DNA of 10,424 bases, taken from Lachnospiraceae bacterium UBA3774. Lineage in GTDB: Bacteria; Bacillota; Clostridia; Lachnospirales; Lachnospiraceae. The notes under the pieces are model-generated. The model saw only the letters and a list, made by a program, of their open reading frames with translations. It was not told the origin of the DNA and searched no databases. Below are positions 1 through 6,882 of the stretch, in pieces. The DNA is taken from NCBI GenBank assembly GCA_002369255.1, contig DFFO01000008.1, forward strand, positions 1-10,424, read 5' to 3'. How positions within the stretch are numbered: the stretch's first letter is position 1; the number at the start of each line of letters is the position of its first letter. A program made the position numbers and the translations under genes.

Positions 1-151
1 AAGAAAAACGGATAATTATTCCTTCCGCATTATCAAATTTTTTCGCGGCGGTTTCATAAAGATCCCACGGTTCTCCGCAAGCCGGCATCAAAAGCGAGAT
101 CAAAACCGCTGTTATCACCAAAAGTAATTTTTTGTTTTTCTTCAAAGTCAT
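1..151 (-). CDS. Putative lipoprotein or secreted protein, 3' end cut by window edge
   Basis: The reading frame is open from an ATG at 151 to the window edge, giving the first 50 residues. The start has a lysine-rich n-region (MTLKKNKK), a hydrophobic stretch of about 14 residues, and then LLMPACGEP, which looks like a lipobox with Cys25 as the lipidation site. The residues before that Cys (Met at -3, Pro at -2) are not the usual Leu-Ala/Ser, so ordinary signal peptidase I processing or an N-terminal anchor is also possible. The ATG overlaps the rsmA stop codon as ATGA, and GGAG lies just upstream inside rsmA, so translation is probably coupled to rsmA. The visible mature part (EPWDLYETAAKKFDNAEG) gives no family assignment. 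Function is unknown; it is the last visible gene of the minus-strand run. Confidence 0.6.
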   Translation of the reverse strand, partial: MTLKKNKKLLLVITAVLISLLMPACGEPWDLYETAAKKFDNAEGIIIRFS

Positions 152-1026
152 ACTCCAATTCCGGTTTTTTCTTTTGCCAGAATATTGGCGAGATCGGCAA
201 ACTCTTCAAGGCGAAGCGCTTCTCCTCTGACAAGAGGGGGCAGCTGCGCTTTTTCTATTGCATTTGCCGCAGCCTCTTTCGATACCGAAAGCTCCGCGCT
301 GTTTGAAAGCGCATTTTGAAGAGTCTTCCTGCGCTGACAAAACGCTGCCCGGATAACGGCGAAAAGCAGTTTTTCGTCGTCTGTCCTTACGGGGGGCTCG
401 TTTCTGCGGTTAAGCCTGATGATCGCGGAATCCACATTCGGGCGCGGAATAAAACAATTCTGCGGGACGTTCGCGGTAATTTCCGGAACGGAGTAATACT
501 GTACCGCAAGTGAAAGCGCACCGTAGGCCTTGCTTCCGGGGCCTGCCTGCATCCTTTGTGCAACTTCTTTTTGTACCATCAGCGTGGCGCTTATCATGGG
601 CACGTTTTTTTCAAACAAACTCATAATGATAGGCGTGGTAATGTAGTACGGAAGATTTGCTACGATCTTTACCGGTCTGTTTTCGTTCTTTTCTTCGATC
701 AGACGGTTAAGATCCAGTTTCATTACGTCGTCGTTTATTATCTCGATGTTTTCATACCCTTTCAGATTGTCTTCGAGAATGGGTATGAGTTTTTTGTCTA
801 TTTCGATTGCCAGAACCTTTGCGCCGCGCTCGCAGAGAGCCTGAGTCAGCGTGCCGATCCCCGGCCCGATCTCTATGATAAAATCTTCCGGTGAGACCTG
901 CGCCGCGTCAACTATTTTTTCAAGCACTCTGCCGTCTATGAGGAAATTTTGCCCGTATTTTTTCTGAAAGGCAAAATTGTTTTCCTTTATTATCTCTATT
1001 GTTTTTGCAGGCTCAACTAATTTCAT
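148..1026 (-). CDS. rsmA: 16S rRNA dimethyladenosine transferase RsmA/KsgA
   Basis: This 292-residue protein matches the KsgA/Dim1 family in length and motif order. The enzyme uses S-adenosylmethionine to dimethylate two adjacent adenines in helix 45 of 16S rRNA during 30S maturation. Visible motifs are GQNFL (residues 25-29), the SAM-binding EIGPGIGTLT starting near residue 52, the acidic IEID (about 74-77) that contacts the SAM ribose, DDV near 99-101, and the catalytic NLPYYITTP starting at 124. MVQKEVAQRM and RPNVDSAI follow in the usual places, then a C-terminal helical domain. The ATG at 1026 lies inside the 3' end of tatD (14-nt overlap) with only a weak ribosome site, which suggests coupled translation. 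The N-terminal spacing before GQNFL fits the family, so this start is preferred. Loss of this enzyme causes kasugamycin resistance in known bacteria. Confidence 0.97.
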   Translation of the reverse strand: MKLVEPAKTIEIIKENNFAFQKKYGQNFLIDGRVLEKIVDAAQVSPEDFIIEIGPGIGTLTQALCERGAKVLAIEIDKKLIPILEDNLKGYENIEIINDDVMKLDLNRLIEEKNENRPVKIVANLPYYITTPIIMSLFEKNVPMISATLMVQKEVAQRMQAGPGSKAYGALSLAVQYYSVPEITANVPQNCFIPRPNVDSAIIRLNRRNEPPVRTDDEKLLFAVIRAAFCQRRKTLQNALSNSAELSVSKEAAANAIEKAQLPPLVRGEALRLEEFADLANILAKEKTGIGV

Positions 1027-1786
1027 AAAATTTCAGCGCGTTTTCAAAGGTGATCTTTTCTATTTCTTCGGCGGGCAGCTCTCTGACTTCCGCCATTTTT
1101 TCAATTACAAGAGGCAAAAAAGCGGAATTGTTCCTCTCTCCTCTGTGCGGCGCAGGCGCCATATACGGGCAGTCTGTTTCAAGCAGCAGCCTGTCAAGAG
1201 GCATGTTTTTAAGCACTTTCACCTGTTTTCTCGCGTTTTTAAACGTCAGAACCCCGCCAATTCCTATGTAGCAGCCCATATCCAAAAAGCGCTTTGCGAT
1301 TTCATATTCATATGAATAACAATGCATTACCGCTTTTACCGCGTCCTTGCCGGTTTCTTTTAAAATATCAAGAGTATCGGCGGCTGCGTCCCTGCTGTGG
1401 ATGACGATGGGCTTTTTAAGTTCGATCGCGGCAAGGAGCTGGCGCCGGAACCATTTTTTCTGTATCTCTCTTTCGGGCTCGTCCCAATGATAGTCCAGCC
1501 CGATCTCGCCGACGGCAACGACTTTTTTGCAGGTCGCCGCCTGCCTGAGCCAGTCTATGGACGCTTCCCCGGTTTCATACTCCATGACGTCGCTTGGGTG
1601 TATGCCGACCGCCGCGTAAATAAAATCATATTTTTCGGCAAGCTCTATGCTGTTTTCGGAAGAGCGTTTGTCGGCGCCGATATTTACGACCCCTCCCACT
1701 CCGATCGAAGGCAGAGAGTCAAGGAGCCGCTCTCTGTCTTCGTCAAAGGCTTTATCGTCATAATGAACGTGAGAATCAAAGATCAT
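1013..1786 (-). CDS. tatD: TatD family metal-dependent hydrolase (DNase-like)
   Basis: This is a 257-residue TIM-barrel amidohydrolase of the TatD/YcfH family, which in studied members is a Mg-dependent exonuclease on DNA or RNA. Metal ligands are visible in order: D4-x-H6-x-H8 (FDSHVH), E94 in VAVGEIGLDYHWD, H130 in PIVIHSRD, H155 in VMHCYS and D205 in LLLETDCPYMAP. The PHRGERN signature follows at about residue 213. Length is normal for the family. The ATG shares its A with the metG stop codon (TAATG), and the 3' end overlaps rsmA. In Bacillus subtilis the equivalent yabD also lies between metS and ksgA. The cellular substrate remains uncertain; roles in DNA repair or RNA turnover are inferred from relatives. 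Confidence 0.93.
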   Translation of the reverse strand: MIFDSHVHYDDKAFDEDRERLLDSLPSIGVGGVVNIGADKRSSENSIELAEKYDFIYAAVGIHPSDVMEYETGEASIDWLRQAATCKKVVAVGEIGLDYHWDEPEREIQKKWFRRQLLAAIELKKPIVIHSRDAAADTLDILKETGKDAVKAVMHCYSYEYEIAKRFLDMGCYIGIGGVLTFKNARKQVKVLKNMPLDRLLLETDCPYMAPAPHRGERNNSAFLPLVIEKMAEVRELPAEEIEKITFENALKFYEIS

Positions 1787-3366
1787 TATTTATCTTCTAA
1801 CTCTTTCAGCAGTTTTTCCGCGTCTATACGGGCAAAAAGGATTTCCGGGCTGTCGGTCACTTTTTTGCCGGAGACTGTAACGCCTGTTTTTTCAAGCTCC
1901 TCTATAGTGACCAGTTCGCACCCGAGCTGCGAGGCTATCTTTTCCGCAGTCTGCGGCATAAACGGGTAAAGCAGGCTTGCACCTGTCATAATGCCTTTTG
2001 CAAGGTAAAAGAGCACCGTTGAAAGTCTGTCCTTTTGCGATTCGTCCTTTGCGAGCGCCCAGGGCATGGTTTCGTCGATATACTTGTTGCAGCGCTTGAA
2101 AAGATTGAAAATCTCCGTCAGCGCGTCCGCTACGCGAAGCTCATCCATGGCTTTGTTTGCGCCATTTACAGTTTCCTTTAGGGCGGCTTCCAATTCGCCG
2201 TCAATATCTTGCGCAGCGCCGGTATCTTTGATCGCTCCGCCAAAATATTTGTTGCTCATGGCAACGGTACGGTTTACAAGATTTCCGAGCGTATTTGCCA
2301 GATCAGAATTTACTCTTTCTATCATCAGCTCCCACGTGATAACGCCGTCGTTTTCATAGGGCATTTCATGAAGGACAAAATATCTTACGGCGTCAGCGCC
2401 GAAAACGTTCACGAGCATGTCTGCGTAAAGCACGTTTCCTTTTGATTTGCTCATCTTGCCGTCGCCCTGCAAAAGCCAGGGGTGCCCGAATACTTTTTTC
2501 GGAAGGGGCTGTTCAAGAGACATCAAAAAGATCGGCCAATATATCGTATGGAATCTGATAATGTCTTTTCCGATCAGATGCAGATCGGCAGGCCAGTATT
2601 TTTTATACTGCTCGCTGCTGTTTCCGTCCGCGTCATATCCTATGCCCGTGATGTAGTTCGAAAGCGCGTCGAGCCAGACGTACGTAACGTGCGCCGGATC
2701 AAAGTCCACCGGGATTCCCCATTTAAACGAGGTGCGGCTTACGCACAGATCCTGAAGACCGGGCTTTAGGAAGTTGTTTACCATCTCGTTTTTGCGGGAT
2801 ACCGGCTGAATGAATTCAGGATGCTCGTCGTAATATTTCATAAGCCGGTCCGCATATTTGCTCATCTTAAAGAAATATGCTTCTTCTTTTGCCTTTTCAA
2901 CAGGCCTTCCGCAGTCCGGGCAAACCTTTACTCCGTCTTTTTCCACGATCTGGCTGTCCGTAAAAAAACTTTCGTCCGGGACGCAGTACCAGCCCTCGTA
3001 GTTTCCTTTGTAAATGTCCCCCTTTTCATACATTTTGCGGAAGATCTTCTGTATTTGTTTTTCGTGATCTGCGTCGGTGGTGCGTATAAATTTGTCATAG
3101 GATACGCCGAGCAGGTCAAACTGTTCTTTTATCATCGCCACGGTTTTGTCAACGTATTCCTTCGGAGTCACTCCGGCGGCTTTCGCCTTTTCTTCTATCT
3201 TTTGACCGTGTTCATCGCTTCCCGTCTGAAAAAAAACGTCAAAGCCCTGCGATCTTTTATATCTGGCAATAGCGTCCGCCATTACTATCTCATAGCAGTT
3301 TCCGATATGCGGTTTGCCCGACGCATATGCTATCGCCGTAGTGATGTAATATGGTGTTTTTGTCAT
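1786..3366 (-). CDS. metG: Methionyl-tRNA synthetase, short form without C-terminal tRNA-binding domain
   Basis: This class I aminoacyl-tRNA synthetase charges tRNA-Met with methionine in the cytoplasm. The 526 residues contain the ATP-binding HIGH-type motif as HIGN (20-23), TGSDEHGQKI (from 48), the zinc-knuckle region (WYCVPDES at 126-133 and CPDCGRP at 149-155), the WLDALSNYITG substrate pocket (from 231) and KMSKS (304-308). The helical anticodon-binding domain follows. The protein ends near residue 526 and lacks the roughly 100-residue EMAPII/Trbp111-like domain present in many Clostridia and Bacilli enzymes of about 650 residues. The ATG at 3366 has GGGGGTC just upstream and leaves 21 nt to the preceding transaldolase gene, too little for a T-box leader. 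The last base of its stop codon is the first base of tatD's ATG. The enzyme assignment is secure; the domain loss is a direct observation of length and C-terminus. Confidence 0.97.
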   Translation of the reverse strand: MTKTPYYITTAIAYASGKPHIGNCYEIVMADAIARYKRSQGFDVFFQTGSDEHGQKIEEKAKAAGVTPKEYVDKTVAMIKEQFDLLGVSYDKFIRTTDADHEKQIQKIFRKMYEKGDIYKGNYEGWYCVPDESFFTDSQIVEKDGVKVCPDCGRPVEKAKEEAYFFKMSKYADRLMKYYDEHPEFIQPVSRKNEMVNNFLKPGLQDLCVSRTSFKWGIPVDFDPAHVTYVWLDALSNYITGIGYDADGNSSEQYKKYWPADLHLIGKDIIRFHTIYWPIFLMSLEQPLPKKVFGHPWLLQGDGKMSKSKGNVLYADMLVNVFGADAVRYFVLHEMPYENDGVITWELMIERVNSDLANTLGNLVNRTVAMSNKYFGGAIKDTGAAQDIDGELEAALKETVNGANKAMDELRVADALTEIFNLFKRCNKYIDETMPWALAKDESQKDRLSTVLFYLAKGIMTGASLLYPFMPQTAEKIASQLGCELVTIEELEKTGVTVSGKKVTDSPEILFARIDAEKLLKELEDK

Positions 3367-3387
3367 AGCTGACCCCCGTTTAAAGTT

Positions 3388-4041
3388 TTATTTTCCGAAA
3401 ACTTTTAAATAATCCTTTTGGAATTTTTCAATGCCCGCATCCGTCAAAGGATGATGAAGCATCTGTTCGATAACCTTGAAAGGTATCGTTGCGATATCCG
3501 CTCCTGCAAGCGCAGAATCGATTACGTGGATCGGATTGCGGATCGAAGCGGCTATGATCTCTGCTTCAATGCCGTGGATCTCAAACATTTCTGCTATCAT
3601 TGAGATAAGGTCTATGCCGGGAACCGAAATATCGTCAAGTCTTCCCATAAACGGAGAAACAAACGCCGCTCCGGCTCTTGCCGCCATAAGCGCCTGTGCC
3701 GCGGTAAAGATCAGCGTTACGTTTACTTTTATTCCTTCGTCCGCAAGAACCTTGGTTGCCTTAAGTCCTTCTTCGGTCATGGGGATCTTTACTACCATGT
3801 TCGGATGAATAGCTGCTATTTCTCTTCCCTCTGCGATCATTCCTTCTGCGTCGGTGGTGGTGGCTTTGACCTCGCCGCTGATAGGTCCATCCACGATCGA
3901 AGCGATCTCGGCTACCACGTCTTCAACTTTTCTTCCTTCTTTCGCGATAAGGGACGGGTTTGTGGTGACTCCGCAGATAACTCCCATGTCGTTTGCTCTT
4001 CTGATCTCATCGATGTTTGCAGTGTCAAGAAACAGTTTCAT
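3388..4041 (-). CDS. tal: Small decameric-type transaldolase (TalC/FSA family)
   Basis: This 217-residue TIM barrel belongs to the short transaldolase/fructose-6-phosphate aldolase family. Transaldolase moves a dihydroxyacetone unit between sugar phosphates in the non-oxidative pentose phosphate pathway. Visible are FLDTANIDEI (catalytic D6), GVTTNPSLI (24-32), the Schiff-base lysine K85 in VVKIPMT, and SPFMGRLDD (129-137). Residue 131 is Phe and the residue of the GEVKA strand is Glu57; Escherichia coli FSA has Tyr131 and Gln59 there. From this I infer true transaldolase rather than aldolase activity. An in-frame upstream extension to 4161 is possible, but the ATG at 4041 is preceded by AAGGAGAG at ideal spacing and begins exactly at the conserved family N-terminus. 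A 67-nt gap separates it from the oxidoreductase upstream, with no convincing promoter or terminator in it. Confidence 0.95.
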   Translation of the reverse strand: MKLFLDTANIDEIRRANDMGVICGVTTNPSLIAKEGRKVEDVVAEIASIVDGPISGEVKATTTDAEGMIAEGREIAAIHPNMVVKIPMTEEGLKATKVLADEGIKVNVTLIFTAAQALMAARAGAAFVSPFMGRLDDISVPGIDLISMIAEMFEIHGIEAEIIAASIRNPIHVIDSALAGADIATIPFKVIEQMLHHPLTDAGIEKFQKDYLKVFGK

Positions 4042-4108
4042 TTTTACTCTCCTTATATGTGTTGTTTTATTGTTTGGCTTGAATATAAAGGCAAAGTCCG
4101 CAATCGGC

Positions 4109-5476
4109 TTATTTTCCGGCAATGATCCTGTCCGCCACGAATACTCCGCTTGCCGAGGCATGGGAAAGCGAATGTGTGACTCCGCTTCCGTCGCCTATCA
4201 TATACAGGCCTTTGTGTTTCGTTTCAAGATTATGATCAAGCGCGACTTCCATGTTGTAAAACTTGACTTCGACGCCGTACAGCAGGGTGTCGTCGTTTGC
4301 CGTTCCCGGAGCAATCTTGTCGAGCGCATATATCATCTCGATAATCCCGTCAAGTATACGCTTCGGAAGCACGAGAGAAAGATCTCCGGGCGTAGCCGCA
4401 AGAGTGGGTCTGACGGTACCTTCCTCTATACGCTTTGGTGTGGAGCGTCTGCCGCGTTCAAGATCGCCGAATCTCTGCACGATTACGCCGCCGCCCAGCA
4501 TATTTGAAAGCCTTGCAATGCTCTCGCCGTAGGCGTTGCTTTCCTTGAACGGCTCGGAAAAATGCTTTGATACAAGCAGCGCAAAGTTTGTATTTGAAGT
4601 CTTAAGCGACGGGTCTTCAAAGCTGTGGCCGTTTACCGTGATAATGCCGTTTGTATTTTCATTGACTACGCTGCCGTAAGGGTTCATGCAGAAAGTTCTG
4701 ACTGCGTCTTCGAATTTTTCAGTTCGGTATACTATCTTGCTTTCGTAAAGCTCATCCGTGATATCGGCGAATATTTCCGCCGGGATCTCAACGCGAACTC
4801 CGATATCTACGCGGTTTGCCTTTGTTTCGATACCGAGCTCGTCGCACACGCTCTCGAGCCACGCGCTGCCGCTTCTGCCTACCGAAACGATGCAGCGGTC
4901 GCATTCATAAGCGCCTGATCCCGTGACGATACGGTAGCCTTCGCCCGCTATCTCTATTTTTTCGACCGGAGTGTTGAAATAAAAATCAACGCTGTCCTTG
5001 AGCTCTTTATAAAGATTTCCGAGGACTACGTAATTGATATCGGTTCCGAGATGTCTGACCGACGCGTCAAGCAAAGTCAGCTTGTTTTGCATACAACGTT
5101 TCTTTAGATCCGTGCCCGCCGTGGAATACATGGTAGTTCCGCTTCCGCCGTGGGATACGTTTATCTCATCTACGTAATTCATCAGCTCCAACGCTTTTTC
5201 TTTGCCTATATATTCATAAAGCGTTCCGCCGAAATCGTTTGTTATATTGTATTTTCCGTCCGAAAAGGCGCCCGCGCCTCCAAATCCGTTCATAATGGAA
5301 CAAGGCTTGCAGCCTATGCACGTTTTGACTTTTTTCCCGTCGATCGGGCATTTGCGCTTTTCCAGTACGCCTCCGGTTTCAAAAACGGCGACCTTAAGGC
5401 TGCTTTTTTTTGCAAACTCGTACGCCGAAAAGATTCCTCCGGGGCCTGCTCCTATGATTATTACGTCGTATTTCAT
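4109..5476 (-). CDS. NAD(P)/FAD-dependent oxidoreductase of the COG2509 type
   Basis: This is a 455-residue flavoprotein. The N-terminal dinucleotide-binding fold is DVIIIGAGPGGIFSAYEFA (GxGxxG at 9-14), with E33 in VAVFETG expected to hold the FAD ribose. A second FAD contact is GLYMIGDGSGVTHSLSHA near the C-terminus. Between them is a cysteine cluster, C43 followed by C53-x2-C56-x2-C59, leading into IMNGFGGAGAFSDGK, a hallmark I associate with the uncharacterised FAD-dependent dehydrogenases of COG2509. Substrate and electron partner are unknown. The cysteines could bind metal or do disulfide chemistry; the sequence alone does not decide. The frame extends to 5623 inside the aminopeptidase gene, but ATG 5476 follows AAAGGGAG and starts directly at the Rossmann fold, so it is preferred. 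It lies 11 nt after the aminopeptidase stop and is clearly co-transcribed. Confidence 0.88.
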   Translation of the reverse strand: MKYDVIIIGAGPGGIFSAYEFAKKSSLKVAVFETGGVLEKRKCPIDGKKVKTCIGCKPCSIMNGFGGAGAFSDGKYNITNDFGGTLYEYIGKEKALELMNYVDEINVSHGGSGTTMYSTAGTDLKKRCMQNKLTLLDASVRHLGTDINYVVLGNLYKELKDSVDFYFNTPVEKIEIAGEGYRIVTGSGAYECDRCIVSVGRSGSAWLESVCDELGIETKANRVDIGVRVEIPAEIFADITDELYESKIVYRTEKFEDAVRTFCMNPYGSVVNENTNGIITVNGHSFEDPSLKTSNTNFALLVSKHFSEPFKESNAYGESIARLSNMLGGGVIVQRFGDLERGRRSTPKRIEEGTVRPTLAATPGDLSLVLPKRILDGIIEMIYALDKIAPGTANDDTLLYGVEVKFYNMEVALDHNLETKHKGLYMIGDGSGVTHSLSHASASGVFVADRIIAGK

Positions 5477-5487
5477 TTTTTCTCCCT

Positions 5488-6729
5488 TTAGAAAGCCCAA
5501 GTGCCGTTTTTGAAGATCTGAACTTTTCTGCCGTCGCGCGTTGCGGCGGTAATCTCCATATCGTCGCTTCCTATCATAAAATCCTCGTGAATGACCGAAT
5601 CGTTGATTCCCATCTTTCTGCACTCTTCAAGAGTGTATTTTTCAAAATCTTTTATCGTATCGGGGAATCCCATGCCGAGCGCCAGGTGACAGGCGGCATT
5701 TTCGTCATAAAGCGTATTGTAAAACAGGATCCCGCTTTTGTTTATCGGAGAGCTTTTGGGGACGAGGGCGCATTCGCCGAGATACGCGCTGCCTTCATCC
5801 ATATTTATCAGTCTTGTAAGAAGCGCTTCTCCTTTTTTTGCATGCCATTCAACCGCTTTTCCCTCATGAAACCGTATCGAAAAATCCTCTATCAGCTGAC
5901 CGTCGTACGAAAGGGGTTTCGTCGAAAAAACGATTCCTTCAGCTTTTCCCTTCATGGGCGAAATAAAGCATTCCTCCGTGGGAATGTTCGGATTGAATAC
6001 ATTTCCGGAAAGAGTTTTCTCACTTCCTCCGGCAAATCTCGCCTCCGGTATCATCCATACGGTAAAATCAGTTCCGTTTCCCGATGTATAATGCAAGCTC
6101 TCTATTTCGAGGCCGTTTAGATAATCACATCTGTCCGAGAGGTCTTTGTTGTGCTCGTCCCATTCTTTTACTGGGTCAAGCAGATTTCCGTCTTCATCTA
6201 TGACTCTGCTCGTAAGTAGTATTTTTTGCCAAAGCTTTTCGATCGCCGCGCCTGATCGCAGGCCGGGGAACAGTTTTTTTGCCCAGGCCTTCCCGGGTAC
6301 TCCGGCGATACACCACTGATACCGGCTTTCCATAGCATCGCGGTAAGGCTTTATGATCTTGAACAGACGCTGTTTCGAAACCGACATCTTGTGCTGGTCT
6401 ATTCCCGCGAGTCCGTCCGGGTCCTCTGAAAGCAGATATATCTTGCAGGGCAGCGTGTCTACCTGATGCTGCCACTTGGCTTTTTGCCAGTCTTCCATAG
6501 TGGACAGCGTTTTTATGGTGCGGTAGCGGTAGTGAACCTTTTCAAGCGGCTGATAAGACCACTCCACGTTGACCTTTCGCGCGCCGCTATTGTAGCATTC
6601 CCGCACCAGCATTTTTACAAACTCCGGCTGGTCCAGGTCGCAGTAGATCATAACGTCCTGTCCTTTTTTGATATTTACGCCTTTTTCGGCGATCAGTTTC
6701 GCATATTTTTTCAGTATCGTTTTCTGCAT
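5488..6729 (-). CDS. M29 family metal-dependent aminopeptidase (AmpS/AmpT-like)
   Basis: This cytoplasmic exopeptidase removes N-terminal residues from peptides, using a two-metal site. The 413 residues equal the usual M29 length. Expected ligands are present: E253 in NIPTEECF, E319 in YLGECALVP, H348 in ENAACHLALG, and H381 and D383 in VIHEDFMIG. SGNGTDFTV (216-224) is another family block. The position where I expect the conserved active-site Tyr (seven after H348) is Phe355, which may alter catalysis. ATG 6729 has AAGGTG six bases upstream; the longer start at 6765 adds 12 residues without a family match and would run into the leader, so I chose 6729. It is the first gene of the minus-strand run, behind a candidate extended -10 promoter. 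No signal peptide is present. Confidence 0.92.
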   Translation of the reverse strand: MQKTILKKYAKLIAEKGVNIKKGQDVMIYCDLDQPEFVKMLVRECYNSGARKVNVEWSYQPLEKVHYRYRTIKTLSTMEDWQKAKWQHQVDTLPCKIYLLSEDPDGLAGIDQHKMSVSKQRLFKIIKPYRDAMESRYQWCIAGVPGKAWAKKLFPGLRSGAAIEKLWQKILLTSRVIDEDGNLLDPVKEWDEHNKDLSDRCDYLNGLEIESLHYTSGNGTDFTVWMIPEARFAGGSEKTLSGNVFNPNIPTEECFISPMKGKAEGIVFSTKPLSYDGQLIEDFSIRFHEGKAVEWHAKKGEALLTRLINMDEGSAYLGECALVPKSSPINKSGILFYNTLYDENAACHLALGMGFPDTIKDFEKYTLEECRKMGINDSVIHEDFMIGSDDMEITAATRDGRKVQIFKNGTWAF

Positions 6730-6780
6730 GTGTTCACCTTCGTTTTGTCTTCTTTTTAAGGGCATAAAGACACGAATAGT

Positions 6781-6809
6781 ATTCTACCACAAACCCGGCT
6801 GAATTGCAC
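6781..6809 (-). promoter_or_regulatory. Candidate sigma-A promoter for the aminopeptidase operon
   Basis: Read on the minus strand, TAGAAT (6786-6781) is preceded by TGG, giving an extended -10 (TGnTAGAAT). A weak -35, GTGCAA, lies 17 bp upstream at 6809-6804. Transcription would start near 6774, leaving a leader of about 45 nt that contains the AAGGTG ribosome site of the aminopeptidase gene. This is consensus matching by eye. No other promoter of similar quality was seen between the seven minus-strand genes. Confidence 0.5.
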
Positions 6810-6828
6810 TTTATATTTGGACTTTGTG

Positions 6829-6857
6829 TTGTAAAAGCAAAAGCGTTTTGATAGAAT
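6829..6857 (+). promoter_or_regulatory. Candidate sigma-A promoter for the zinc-ribbon/TPM operon
   Basis: TTGTAA (6829-6834) and TAGAAT (6852-6857) are separated by 17 bp, matching 4/6 and 5/6 consensus positions. The start point would be near 6864, about 19 nt before the ATG. The spacer holds an inverted repeat, CAAAA-GCG-TTTTG (6838-6850), which could be an operator but is short. The promoter sits back to back with that of the aminopeptidase operon in a 153-nt intergenic region. Confidence 0.5.
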
Positions 6858-6882
6858 TTATCTCATAGAAAGGGGGCCTTTT

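Noticed and set aside
1397..1969. Long plus-strand open frame opposite tatD and metG
   Set aside because: It is antisense to two well-supported genes with intact motifs, has no convincing ribosome site, and the translation resembles no protein family.
3367..3387. Possible T-box or SAM riboswitch leader for metG
   Set aside because: Only 21 nt separate the transaldolase stop from metG, and there is no room for a structured leader.
4042..4108. Internal promoter between the oxidoreductase and transaldolase genes
   Set aside because: An AT-rich stretch contains TATATT, but no -35 occurs at 16-18 bp spacing; read-through from upstream is simpler.
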